From the NCBI RefSeq assembly GCF_021991925.1, contig NZ_RXZI01000007.1:124001-188000 (forward strand): a stretch of 64,000 nt of DNA, given 5' to 3'. Origin of the DNA: Sutcliffiella horikoshii. Lineage in GTDB: Bacteria > Bacillota > Bacilli > Bacillales > Bacillaceae_I. Below the pieces are notes generated by a model. The model worked only from the letters and a program-made list of their open reading frames with translations, did no database searches and was not told the origin of the DNA. The translations under genes were made by a program, and so were the position numbers. This document shows, piece by piece, positions 1-7,356 of the stretch (position 1 is its first letter; every line of letters begins with the position of its first letter).

Positions 1-98
1 GTATAATAGGACCCTATTGGACCAGTATTTTTCACCATAAGGATTTTTTCATTAACTTCATCGAACAGTAAAACGTATGAAACGTCCACTCTTTTCAT
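1..98 (-). CDS. Nudix hydrolase, N-terminal fragment (runs off window)
   Basis: Reading the minus strand from an ATG at 98 gives MKRVDVSYVLLFDEVNEKIL followed by MVKNTGPIGSYY up to the window edge. This is the first beta strand and hairpin of a Nudix domain, which precedes the GG(A)VE Nudix box; that box would lie outside the window. A GGTGG ribosome binding site sits a few bases upstream of the ATG. It follows two unknown membrane genes on the same strand after a 36-bp gap and may be the third gene of their operon. The substrate cannot be predicted from 32 residues. Confidence 0.7.
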   Translation of the reverse strand, partial: MKRVDVSYVLLFDEVNEKILMVKNTGPIGSYY

Positions 99-134
99 AT
101 AGATGCCACCTTTATAGAAAGATACTCAATTCGT

Positions 135-854
135 CTATTCCAATTCACCCGACTGCACTGGCCCCATAAAGATGACATAATTCCCCGAGTAGGAGCCACC
201 GCCACCGCTACGATGTGTATGTTCTAGACGTATCTCTTCGTCGTTATCATTAAGAGCCTGATATTGATACGTAAAATAATGACTGGAAGATAAAATTCCG
301 TTATCGGAAGGGCTGACGTCGAAAGAACTTGTTAGCTCCTTCCATTGAGAGGGTAGCTTGGCATAGCCATAGCTTTTTTCTCCTAACTCAATCACATGTT
401 TCACTTGTATTTGTGGGTAATAAACCTCCCTGCGGTCAGAAGTAACGGAATTAGTGATGGAATAATTCCTTCTGGAGGTTACATAAATCTCGACTTTTTG
501 AGCAACATCATCTGGGTGCAAATGCCAGTAAACATAAGAGTTTCCATTATTATGGAGGATTTGAGGACCTGTGGAAGATGAAGATCCAACGTTATCCCAC
601 TTCCCCATTCTCCAAACCCAAATACTTGATCCGGATTTATCACCAAAAGACTTGTGAGGTACAATATAGGTTTTTTCATCCAGTTGAACAATGTCTATGA
701 TTTGGAATTTCATTTCTGACGTTACATGATAATGATCTTCAAGCAACTCTTCTTTTGTATAAAATTCTTTTGGGACTGAAAAGAAATAAAATCCCCCAAT
801 ACCCAATGCTATAATTCCCCCAAGAATAAGAACGGCTAAAAGCTTTTTCTTCAC
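135..854 (-). CDS. Hypothetical secreted or membrane-anchored protein
   Basis: This 239-residue protein is not recognised. An N-terminal hydrophobic segment (about residues 5-26) follows a Lys-rich start and has no lipobox cysteine, so it is either a signal peptide or a single anchor. The remainder is polar with a beta-rich look (many Tyr, Ser, Val) and a Gly/Ser-rich stretch near the C-terminus (SGGGGSYSG). Its start overlaps the stop of the upstream membrane gene by four bases (ATGA), so the two are translationally coupled. The next gene downstream is a Nudix hydrolase. The extracytoplasmic location is inferred; function is unknown. Confidence 0.75.
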   Translation of the reverse strand: MKKKLLAVLILGGIIALGIGGFYFFSVPKEFYTKEELLEDHYHVTSEMKFQIIDIVQLDEKTYIVPHKSFGDKSGSSIWVWRMGKWDNVGSSSSTGPQILHNNGNSYVYWHLHPDDVAQKVEIYVTSRRNYSITNSVTSDRREVYYPQIQVKHVIELGEKSYGYAKLPSQWKELTSSFDVSPSDNGILSSSHYFTYQYQALNDNDEEIRLEHTHRSGGGGSYSGNYVIFMGPVQSGELE

Positions 855-1597
855 TGTGCACTCCCCCTTTTTTCAAGAAAGGATGCGGAATCAGAACGAT
901 AGTAGTATTGATTGTTCTTTGTTGTTACTAATAGGCCTTTCCCGTCCATTTCTACATAAACTGTTATTTTTTCTCCCGTTTTTGGTTTAACACCTGTTAG
1001 TAAATAAGGGAATCTTTCCTGAACCTTCTCAGATGTCCTGTTGTCCTCTATAGCCCATTGCTGTTCCCTTATTTCTTCAAACCATTGAATAACATCTGAA
1101 CGGGTTTGTTCAAATGAATGGAGGTTCTCTTCCAGTTTTACCTTATTTACAATAACTTCTTCTCCAGATGGATGGGTGATCAATATTTCAGCTGAATCGA
1201 CATCTGCAAGGAACGTCTCTACTTCATCCTTGGGGTAAAATACACTCGATAAACCAATTGCCAATAAAGCTGTTAGCAAAAAAATGTAATTTCCAGTAAA
1301 TCCAATCCAAGCATATTTCCGATATGCTCCCCAACGTTTTTTCCCTATAAATGCATACAACACCAAAACACCAAGAGGAAGAATGGCTAAGGAGTGCAAT
1401 TCGTCCGCAAAAGGTATATTAAAAGAAAAAGATAACAGGCCTATCCAAACCGTTATTACGATTCTCCAAATCCTGGGCCGCTCTTCCTTATCTTGCTCAC
1501 GATAGTTCTTCAATCCCCAAAAAGTAATCAGTGTCCATCCAAGGAGGGTACACATTATCCCTACGATATTCCATTCAAAGTTCCAAAAAAAGTTCAA
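851..1597 (-). CDS. Hypothetical four-helix membrane protein
   Basis: Four hydrophobic segments fill the first half, and a soluble tail of roughly 120 residues with alternating charge ends the protein. I chose the TTG at 1597, because GGGGGTG lies eight bases upstream of it; an ATG fifteen bases earlier (1612) has no visible ribosome binding site. No family was recognised. The four-base overlap with the following gene (135-854) suggests the two products work together at the membrane. The tail contains no catalytic motif that I can identify. Confidence 0.75.
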   Translation of the reverse strand: MNFFWNFEWNIVGIMCTLLGWTLITFWGLKNYREQDKEERPRIWRIVITVWIGLLSFSFNIPFADELHSLAILPLGVLVLYAFIGKKRWGAYRKYAWIGFTGNYIFLLTALLAIGLSSVFYPKDEVETFLADVDSAEILITHPSGEEVIVNKVKLEENLHSFEQTRSDVIQWFEEIREQQWAIEDNRTSEKVQERFPYLLTGVKPKTGEKITVYVEMDGKGLLVTTKNNQYYYRSDSASFLEKRGSAQ

Positions 1598-1719
1598 TAA
1601 GCACACCCCCATTTACCATAAAAATTTCCACTACCATTCTACCATTCTAGGAAATAAAACCCAACAACAGGAAAAAGAAAATCAGTCAAATAATTTATGA
1701 CAACAATCTGGGCGTTCTT

Positions 1720-1727
1720 CATACAAT
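1720..1727 (+). promoter_or_regulatory. Possible sigma-E -10 element for cwlJ
   Basis: CATACAAT, 17 bases upstream of the cwlJ start codon, matches the known mother-cell sigma-E -10 consensus (CATACAHT). No convincing -35 element sits 14-15 bases upstream. Mother-cell expression of cwlJ is established in B. subtilis, so the assignment is plausible but rests on one half of the promoter and a short distance to the start codon. Confidence 0.4.
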
Positions 1728-1744
1728 ATGGTGGGGTGAGATAA

Positions 1745-2185
1745 ATGGCAAGAGTAAAATATACAGATTCAGACCTGGCTTTAGTGGCCAGGATGATACG
1801 TGCAGAAGCCGAGGGCGAGGGTCAGCAAGGAATGCTATATGTTGGTAATGTCATCGTTAACCGGGCTATAGCGGATTGTCTGGATTTCAAAGAAGTAAGA
1901 ACCATTCCACAGGTCATATACCAGGTCCAAGGTGGAAATTACTCTTTTGAAGCAGTTCAAAAAGGAAATGTATTTTATAACAGAGCCAGAGGCGTGGAAA
2001 AAAGACTAGCAAAGAAAACATTGGACTATTGGAGGGAACACCCAGCTAAATTTGCGCTATGGTATTTTAATCCTTATGCTCCATGTCCTCCTACATGGTA
2101 CGATCAGCCTTTTGCGGGGCAATTTAAACAGCATTGTTATTATGAGCCGATCGCCAATACATGTGACAGCGTCTATAGCGGATAA
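1745..2185 (+). CDS. cwlJ: CwlJ, spore cortex-lytic cell wall hydrolase
   Basis: At 146 residues this matches the compact SleB/CwlJ hydrolase (Hydrolase_2) family, whose B. subtilis CwlJ is of similar length. The signature runs from ARMIRAEAEGEGQQGMLYVG, containing the putative catalytic Glu, through the central FEAVQKGN..YNRAR block to PAKFALWYFNP and a Cys-containing C-terminus. There is no signal peptide or peptidoglycan-binding domain, which fits CwlJ rather than SleB. CwlJ sits in the spore coat and degrades muramic-delta-lactam cortex during germination. Its usual partner gerQ is not next to it here. A start ATG follows GGTGGGGTGAG. The gene is monocistronic, ending in a strong hairpin. 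Confidence 0.93.
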   Translation: MARVKYTDSDLALVARMIRAEAEGEGQQGMLYVGNVIVNRAIADCLDFKEVRTIPQVIYQVQGGNYSFEAVQKGNVFYNRARGVEKRLAKKTLDYWREHPAKFALWYFNPYAPCPPTWYDQPFAGQFKQHCYYEPIANTCDSVYSG

Positions 2186-2198
2186 GGTTATAAAGGGA

Positions 2199-2234
2199 AA
2201 GGAGCTTACCTCTTGGTAAGCTCCCTGCTTTTAT
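2199..2234. terminator. Bidirectional intrinsic terminator
   Basis: A ten-base stem (GGAGCTTACC / GGTAAGCTCC) with a TCTT loop is followed by CTGCTTTT on the plus strand. It lies between the convergent cwlJ and the YcxB-like gene and can end both, although the minus-strand side has a weaker U tract. Confidence 0.75.
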
Positions 2235-2235
2235 C

Positions 2236-2817
2236 CTAGATCCCTTTCCCTTCCTTCATCACAATCCCCTTCTCCTCCAACATGTTAACGATGCGGTCCA
2301 CCTTGAACTGGTGGTCTTTTGCTCCGCTTTTTGGCAAAAGAAATCGATCCTCTTGCCCTTTTCCTTTGCCTACATAGAACAGATAGTTATTTTCCGTTGT
2401 ATAAATTGTCAGGGATTGATCAACCGGGACTTTACGCTTTTCTTTTCCAACTATGATCGCATCAAAGCGAGGGTCGTATCCAATTTGGTAGGTAGGGTTT
2501 GTTCCATAGTAAAGATGATAAAGCTTCTGGCTTCTTTTTTCGATTACTTTCCGGAAAAACGTCTTTGTTAGAAAAAGAATGACAAAGTATAATACTAATC
2601 CGATGCCCACCGTTACAATATTTAGGATTAAGAATTCCACCCCATCTGCAGCAATTTGCAGGTTAGCGATGATATTGTACAAGCAAAAAAGAAAAAGTGC
2701 TATCACATTCCCTGCTAATGCAAGCTTGAAAATAGATTTAAAATAAGGCATATATCGAAATAACTCCGTGTAATCTTTTTGATGAAGCGGAAACTGTAGT
2801 GATAAGGTCTTTTTCAA
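2236..2817 (-). CDS. YcxB-like membrane protein
   Basis: This 193-residue protein has two adjacent membrane segments (about residues 30-55 and 60-88) followed by a soluble C-terminal domain. The pattern of a TM pair, a basic stretch, then a beta-rich domain with DQSLTIYTTENNYLFYVGKG and an ending of LPKSGAKDHQ..VDRIVNML resembles the YcxB-like family of Gram-positive bacteria. The role of that family is not known to me. It reads toward cwlJ and shares its terminator. The upstream ydcF-like gene is 25 bases away on the same strand, so the two may be co-transcribed. Confidence 0.7.
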   Translation of the reverse strand: MKKTLSLQFPLHQKDYTELFRYMPYFKSIFKLALAGNVIALFLFCLYNIIANLQIAADGVEFLILNIVTVGIGLVLYFVILFLTKTFFRKVIEKRSQKLYHLYYGTNPTYQIGYDPRFDAIIVGKEKRKVPVDQSLTIYTTENNYLFYVGKGKGQEDRFLLPKSGAKDHQFKVDRIVNMLEEKGIVMKEGKGI

Positions 2818-2842
2818 GGGTGTACCTCCTGGTGTGATAATT

Positions 2843-3466
2843 TTAGTTCATTCCTGAAATCTCTAATTCTTGATCCATGATAATCCCTTGCTTCACGTAA
2901 CTGATCAACTTAGCTGACTCTGCTTCCACCCTTTGTCTGCCATATGGATTGAGAAACCAGTTATCCTCCCTTGTCGACTTGTCGTTAACCGGACACAGGG
3001 AATAGTCGATCCAATCGGGCATATATGTGCGGAGCGTAAGGTTAATCCGCCTCATATGGTAGTGGCTTGTCACCACTAGAAGGCGGCTGATTCTATGAAG
3101 ATAAAATGCTCTGTCTAATACTAATAGGGATGCGAGTACGTTCTCCTTGGTATGAAGGGACTGATTTTCCATAAGGATATCTTGTGCCGGTACCCCGAGC
3201 TCAATGGCTTTGTCTGCAAGCATTTGGGCTTCTGTTAAGCCAGAACCATCCCACACGACTCCACCAGAAAATAATATCTTCTCCGCTCGTCCATCTTGAT
3301 ATAGCTGGACCGCTGGCGGCAACCGATACTCCACGGCCTTGCTGCTGCCCGCCACAAAGATGCAGTCACCACTTTTGTTGTCGTCCTTTATATTACCGAA
3401 AAGCAGATCGGTCATCTGTTGGTCTGTCAGTTTGCTAGAATCCAGTCGTGAAATAGGTATTTTCAT
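2843..3466 (-). CDS. YdcF-like DUF218 family protein
   Basis: The 207 residues carry the YdcF/SanA/ElyC (DUF218) fold. CIFVAGSSKAVEYRLPPAV, KILFSGGVVWDGSGLTEAQM and ILMENQSLHTKENV (the conserved E..S..T.EN block) are followed by LLVVTSHYHMRRI. There is no transmembrane segment, so this is the cytoplasmic form rather than the envelope ElyC type. The ligand of the family is uncertain (S-adenosylmethionine binding is reported for E. coli YdcF). GGGAGG sits six bases upstream of the ATG. The gene is divergent from the surface-protein gene at 3651 and probably shares an operon with the YcxB-like gene. Confidence 0.8.
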   Translation of the reverse strand: MKIPISRLDSSKLTDQQMTDLLFGNIKDDNKSGDCIFVAGSSKAVEYRLPPAVQLYQDGRAEKILFSGGVVWDGSGLTEAQMLADKAIELGVPAQDILMENQSLHTKENVLASLLVLDRAFYLHRISRLLVVTSHYHMRRINLTLRTYMPDWIDYSLCPVNDKSTREDNWFLNPYGRQRVEAESAKLISYVKQGIIMDQELEISGMN

Positions 3467-3650
3467 GGCTTTCCTCCCATGGTGACTGTTATCGGAACCC
3501 TTTTACTTACATTATACATGGAACTATGGATTGCTTTGCCGATAATTTATAGATTTTCAAAAAAGGTTTTATATTTTTCAAAAAAAGTGATCCAGATTCT
3601 GAACCGCTCCGTTAGGTAAGTGAAACCAACTAAAAAGGAGTGCTTAGAAC

Positions 3651-5009
3651 ATGAACTGGAAAAAAGCAATCGTAGCAGTACCACTCAGCGTAGGATTATT
3701 AGTACCGACTTTTCAAGTAGCAAGTGCACACGATGGAGAACATCATCATCCACACGCATCTGTATCAACCCCGGCATCTGACCTGAGAGCTTCCTTGGAT
3801 GCATTATTATCAGAGCATGCTTTCTTGGCAGTCGTAGCAATGCAAAAAGGTATGGACGGAGCAGAAGACTTCGATCAAGCAGCTGGCGCATTGAATGCGA
3901 ATACAGATGATTTATCCGCAGCAGTCTCTTCTGTCTATGGGGAAGAAGGCGGTGCAGCATTTAAAGAAATCTGGAGCAGCCATATTGGTTACTTCGTGGA
4001 TTATGTAACGGCAACTGCGGAAGACAATGAAGAAGGCAGACAACAGGCGTTAGCCGAACTGGATGAATATACAGCAGAACAAGCAGCGTTTCTTGACACA
4101 GCAACAGAAGGTCGCCTTAAAGCAAGCGATCTTGAAGCTGGTTTGAAAATGCATGTGGAGCAACTAGTTTGGGCATTTGACAACTATGTCGCTGGGGACT
4201 TTGAAAAAGCATACGAAAACGTGCGTCACGCAATTGACCACATGTATGAGCCAGGAAAAGGATTATCCTGGGCGATCACCGACCAATTCCCAGACAACTT
4301 CGAGAATACTAGTGTTGACACGCCAGCAGCGGACCTACGCGCTGACTTAAACCATCTTTTCGCAGAACATGCCGCACTAGCAGTACTTGCTATGCAAAAA
4401 GGTATTGATGGCGCTGGAGACTATGAAAATGCGGCAGGTGCTTTAAATGAAAACACCGCTGACCTTTCTGCTGCCGTAGGGTCCGTTTACGGTGAAGAAG
4501 GCGGAGCAGCATTCGAAGAGATTTGGAGCAGCCATATCGGATACTTCGTAGACTATGTCGTTGCCACTGGTGAAGAAAATGAAGAAGGCCGTGAAGCAGC
4601 AATCGCTGAATTGGAAGAGTATAAAGTAGAACAAGCTGCATTCCTTGATACAGCTACAGAAGGCCGTCTGAAAGCCGCTGATCTTGAAGAAGGACTGCAA
4701 ATGCACATTGATGAGCTACTTCTTGCTTTCAACAGCTATAATGAAGCTGACTATGAAACTACGTATAACACAATCCGTGAGTCTTATGCCCACATGTTCG
4801 GTGTAGGCGAAATGATGTCGGGGGCCATTGTGGACCAATTCCCAGAGAACTTTGAGAAAGACATGCCAACTGACATGCCTGCAGCAGGTATGGGTGGTGC
4901 AGCGGAAAATAGAATGAACGCTGCTATCGCTTGGACGGTTGCCGGATTAATCTCCGCAATTGTCTTAACGCAAGTAATTGCTTATAGAAGAAAAGCTACA
5001 CAAGAATAA
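3651..5009 (+). CDS. Secreted two-repeat surface protein with C-terminal anchor
   Basis: A signal peptide (residues 1-26, ending ASA) gives a mature protein that begins with a His cluster (HDGEHHHPHAS). Two tandem units of about 184 residues follow, starting at residues 40 and 224. Each opens with TPA(S/A)DLRA.L, contains SSVYGEEGGAAF and GSVYGEEGGAAF with EIWSSHIGYFVDYV, and ends with DQFP(D/E)NFE. A hydrophobic helix (about residues 424-445) and YRRKATQE tail close the protein, as in sorting signals or simple C-terminal anchors. No standard LPXTG is present; MPAAGMGG stands at the equivalent place. A sortase gene follows 69 bases downstream. The helical units rich in Glu, His and Ala could bind metal, but this is speculation. 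Similar proteins are sometimes labelled copper amine oxidase; no such catalytic domain is visible. Confidence 0.8.
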   Translation: MNWKKAIVAVPLSVGLLVPTFQVASAHDGEHHHPHASVSTPASDLRASLDALLSEHAFLAVVAMQKGMDGAEDFDQAAGALNANTDDLSAAVSSVYGEEGGAAFKEIWSSHIGYFVDYVTATAEDNEEGRQQALAELDEYTAEQAAFLDTATEGRLKASDLEAGLKMHVEQLVWAFDNYVAGDFEKAYENVRHAIDHMYEPGKGLSWAITDQFPDNFENTSVDTPAADLRADLNHLFAEHAALAVLAMQKGIDGAGDYENAAGALNENTADLSAAVGSVYGEEGGAAFEEIWSSHIGYFVDYVVATGEENEEGREAAIAELEEYKVEQAAFLDTATEGRLKAADLEEGLQMHIDELLLAFNSYNEADYETTYNTIRESYAHMFGVGEMMSGAIVDQFPENFEKDMPTDMPAAGMGGAAENRMNAAIAWTVAGLISAIVLTQVIAYRRKATQE

Positions 5010-5021
5010 TAGTTTGAATTA

Positions 5022-5050
5022 AGAAGAGAGGGATCACTCCCTCTCTTTCC
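5022..5050 (+). terminator. Intrinsic terminator between surface protein and sortase
   Basis: A nine-base perfect stem AGAGAGGGA / TCCCTCTCT with loop TCAC (5034-5037) is flanked by A and T runs. It would reduce read-through from the surface-protein gene into the sortase gene, which starts 29 bases later. The substrate would then be made in excess of the sortase. Confidence 0.7.
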
Positions 5051-5078
5051 TACTATCATTTTCTAAAGGAGAAGAACT

Positions 5079-5741
5079 ATGAAACTACTAACCGCTTTAT
5101 CCATTATGCTTCTTTTGCTAGTTGCCAGATGTAGTTCGGAGAATACGGCGGGGAGTGAACAGGCTTCTGAAATGGTAGCACCAAACGAAGCAACCGCATC
5201 AAGTGAAGCTGAAACCCCTACCAACAAAAAAACTCCGATCCCGACCCGTACACAAACCACAAACGAAAACGGGAAAGTCATTAAAGATGAATTCATTAGC
5301 ATCGAGCCCCACCGAATTGAAATCCCCTCCATTGAAGTCGGTGCACTTGTGGAACAAGTAGGCGTTATCGAAAACGGTCAAATGGGAGTACCCGAATCTT
5401 TCGAGACCGTCGGCTGGTACAATGAAGGCCCCATGCCAGGAGAGCGTGGAAACTCCGTCATCTCCGGACATGTCGACAGCCGTAACGGCCCTGCTGTATT
5501 TTTTGACCTAAAGAATCTTGAAGCCGGTGATGAGATCATTGTTTCAAATAAAGCAGGTGAATCCTTAACCTATGTGGTGGACAGGATAGAAACCTATCCA
5601 GAGGATGACTCACCCGTGGAAGCAATTTTTGATTATTCGTTTCAAAGCAATCTAATCCTGATTACCTGCACAGGGACGTTCAATCGGGAAAGCCGGAACT
5701 ATTCCGATCGGTTGGTTGTGTATAGTAGTTTGAAGAAGTGA
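5079..5741 (+). CDS. Class F/D-type sortase
   Basis: A sortase beta-barrel fills the second half of this 220-residue protein. The catalytic triad is visible as His131 (SVISGHVDS), Cys197 (LILITCTGTF) and Arg211 (YSDRLVVY). The N-terminus has a hydrophobic segment ending VARC at residues 15-18; Cys18 is placed like a lipobox cysteine, but Arg at -1 is unusual, so either a signal anchor or a poor lipoprotein signal is possible. A Glu/Thr/Pro-rich linker (about residues 20-70) separates anchor and domain. AAAGGAG lies eight bases before the ATG. Its likely substrate is the upstream two-repeat protein, by genetic context only. It is convergent with the MFS gene across a repeat array. Confidence 0.85.
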   Translation: MKLLTALSIMLLLLVARCSSENTAGSEQASEMVAPNEATASSEAETPTNKKTPIPTRTQTTNENGKVIKDEFISIEPHRIEIPSIEVGALVEQVGVIENGQMGVPESFETVGWYNEGPMPGERGNSVISGHVDSRNGPAVFFDLKNLEAGDEIIVSNKAGESLTYVVDRIETYPEDDSPVEAIFDYSFQSNLILITCTGTFNRESRNYSDRLVVYSSLKK

Positions 5742-5748
5742 GAAAAGA

Positions 5749-5927
5749 GAGAGGTCTTGATCAGCTTTGTTAAGACCTCTGTGACCTCGATTCTCGCCAA
5801 CAGAAGTCTTCATAACACCTATCAAGACCTCCCTGACTTCAATTCTTGCCAACAGAGGGCTTCATACCATCTATCAAGACTTCTCTGACTCCGATTCTCC
5901 CCAACTGAGGTCTTCATACTTCCTTAC
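5749..5927. repeat. 52-bp tandem hairpin repeats, array A (3 units)
   Basis: Three units of exactly 52 bp start at 5772, 5824 and 5876. Each begins AAGACCTC-like and contains its complement GAGGTCTT-like about 30 bases later, so each can fold into a hairpin of about eight base pairs. The first half also pairs with AGAGGTCTTGATC at 5750. Loop sequences are conserved between units (GATTCTC.CCAAC), with about 70-80% identity by eye. The array fills the whole gap between the convergent sortase and MFS genes and stops at the MFS stop codon. It is related to the array at 12.1-12.4 kb. Confidence 0.85.
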
Positions 5928-5928
5928 C

Positions 5929-7230
5929 TTACCGAGCCACACTCCTCGCCTTCACCTTATAAACAACCTGCTTCCCTTTCCATTCAGGATGAACTTTACG
6001 GATGACAGAAGTTCTCATCATGCTTACCGTGATAATGATCAGCATCGCTGCAGAGAGGAGCAACACCCATTGAGCTGGAAAGATGTCATACAGAACACCA
6101 TAGATTACCATACCAAGAGGAGTAAGCGCCATGGACATTGTTTCGACGATGGAAAATACCCTTCCCTTGTAATCATCATCAATAGTTTTTTGAAACATGA
6201 CATGAAGCGGTGTGTTCACTGTAATAATCAATATGCCGAAGCAGAACATTAGAACCAAGTAGTAACCAAACATCGTCCAATAAACCATAGGTAGGAGTAG
6301 TGGCAGCGCAATAAACCCAATTATTGCTCCAAGTCCCACAATCCCCCTCTTGGATACTATCAGAGGAAATTTCACTTCCTTGCGCGCTGAAAAATAAACC
6401 GACATTAATAACATCCCAAGTGAAAATGCACCTTGTGTAAACCCAAAATGCTGGGATTGCATTTTTAAGTTTTCTATTAGTATATAAGAATATCCTACCT
6501 CAAACGCTCCGAAAAAAAAGTTGATAAGCAGACTGATCCAAAGGATAACCAAGATCGTCGATTGTACTCGCAAATAGCGGATTCCCGCTTTCATGCTTTG
6601 CCACATTGTTTCCTTCTGTTCTTCTATTTTATTTACTACCGCAAAAAGGCGGAAATTCATGGTGGATTCTAAAATGACAGCAATAATGGATGCAAGGATA
6701 AAAATGATAAGGAAAACGGGAATGGAGACGGTACCATACAATAGCCCTCCGACAGCAGGACTACCTATTGCTGCAAAAGAAATTGCCATTTGATTCATGG
6801 CAGTTGCCTTTTGTATTCTCGGTTGATCGATGAGTCCCGTTATGGATGAAGTAAAAGCAATTCCAGAAAACATGGATGTAAGAGACAATATGCTGGTTGT
6901 CGTGTAGATAGCGATAAGGGAGAGACCTGATGTAAGGGTGTAGATGAGAAGTCCTGTGATGGCAAGTGTGGTCGCGATTTGTGAGACAATAACAATCATT
7001 TTCCTAGAATACCTGTCAGTAATAGCCCCGGCAAATGGTCCTGCAAGTGTTCGTGGGAGAATATTACATAGAAGATTAGTTGCAAAGCTTGTTGCAGATC
7101 CAGTAAGTTGCAAAATATAAAAACTAATGGCAAATGCATAAACCTGCGATCCAAAAGTGGAGATTAATTTACTGATCATAAAGGTGTACAGATGATATGT
7201 TGCTCTTTTCAACTTTAAGCTTTCCTCCAT
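5929..7230 (-). CDS. MFS transporter (macrolide/siderophore exporter type)
   Basis: About twelve hydrophobic segments over 430 residues and the motif GPFAGAITDRYSRKMIVIVS (MFS motif A between TM2 and TM3) place this in the MFS_3-like drug exporter group. I prefer the ATG at 7230, which has GGGGTG six bases upstream, over an in-frame GTG at 7239. The gene is divergent from an XRE-TPR regulator with two matching palindromes in the intergenic region, so local control is likely. The substrate cannot be read from the sequence. Its 3' end abuts the 52-bp repeat array instead of a classic terminator. Confidence 0.88.
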   Translation of the reverse strand: MEESLKLKRATYHLYTFMISKLISTFGSQVYAFAISFYILQLTGSATSFATNLLCNILPRTLAGPFAGAITDRYSRKMIVIVSQIATTLAITGLLIYTLTSGLSLIAIYTTTSILSLTSMFSGIAFTSSITGLIDQPRIQKATAMNQMAISFAAIGSPAVGGLLYGTVSIPVFLIIFILASIIAVILESTMNFRLFAVVNKIEEQKETMWQSMKAGIRYLRVQSTILVILWISLLINFFFGAFEVGYSYILIENLKMQSQHFGFTQGAFSLGMLLMSVYFSARKEVKFPLIVSKRGIVGLGAIIGFIALPLLLPMVYWTMFGYYLVLMFCFGILIITVNTPLHVMFQKTIDDDYKGRVFSIVETMSMALTPLGMVIYGVLYDIFPAQWVLLLSAAMLIIITVSMMRTSVIRKVHPEWKGKQVVYKVKARSVAR

Positions 7231-7252
7231 TAAAAACACCCCGTTTTCAAAA

Positions 7253-7324
7253 GTTTAATTTAATTAAACAAATCGTACCATATTAAGGTATTCCAATTCA
7301 AGGTAAAGTTTAATATAATTAAAC
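7253..7324. promoter_or_regulatory. Twin palindromic operators between MFS and XRE genes
   Basis: GTTTAATTTAATTAAAC (7253-7269) is a perfect 17-bp palindrome around a central T. GTTTAATATAATTAAAC (7308-7324) is the same with one mismatch. Their centres are 55 bp apart, about five helical turns, so proteins bound at both would face the same side of the DNA. They lie 23 bases upstream of the MFS ATG and 32 bases upstream of the regulator ATG respectively. The obvious candidate ligand is the XRE regulator, which would control both genes; that is inference from context. Confidence 0.75.
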
Positions 7325-7356
7325 AAAATATTTCTTTTCAAGGAGTGCACACCTAA

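Noticed and set aside
3651-5009. Copper amine oxidase
   Set aside because: Similar proteins carry this label, but at 452 residues with two small helical repeats there is no topaquinone Tyr motif or amine oxidase beta-sandwich.
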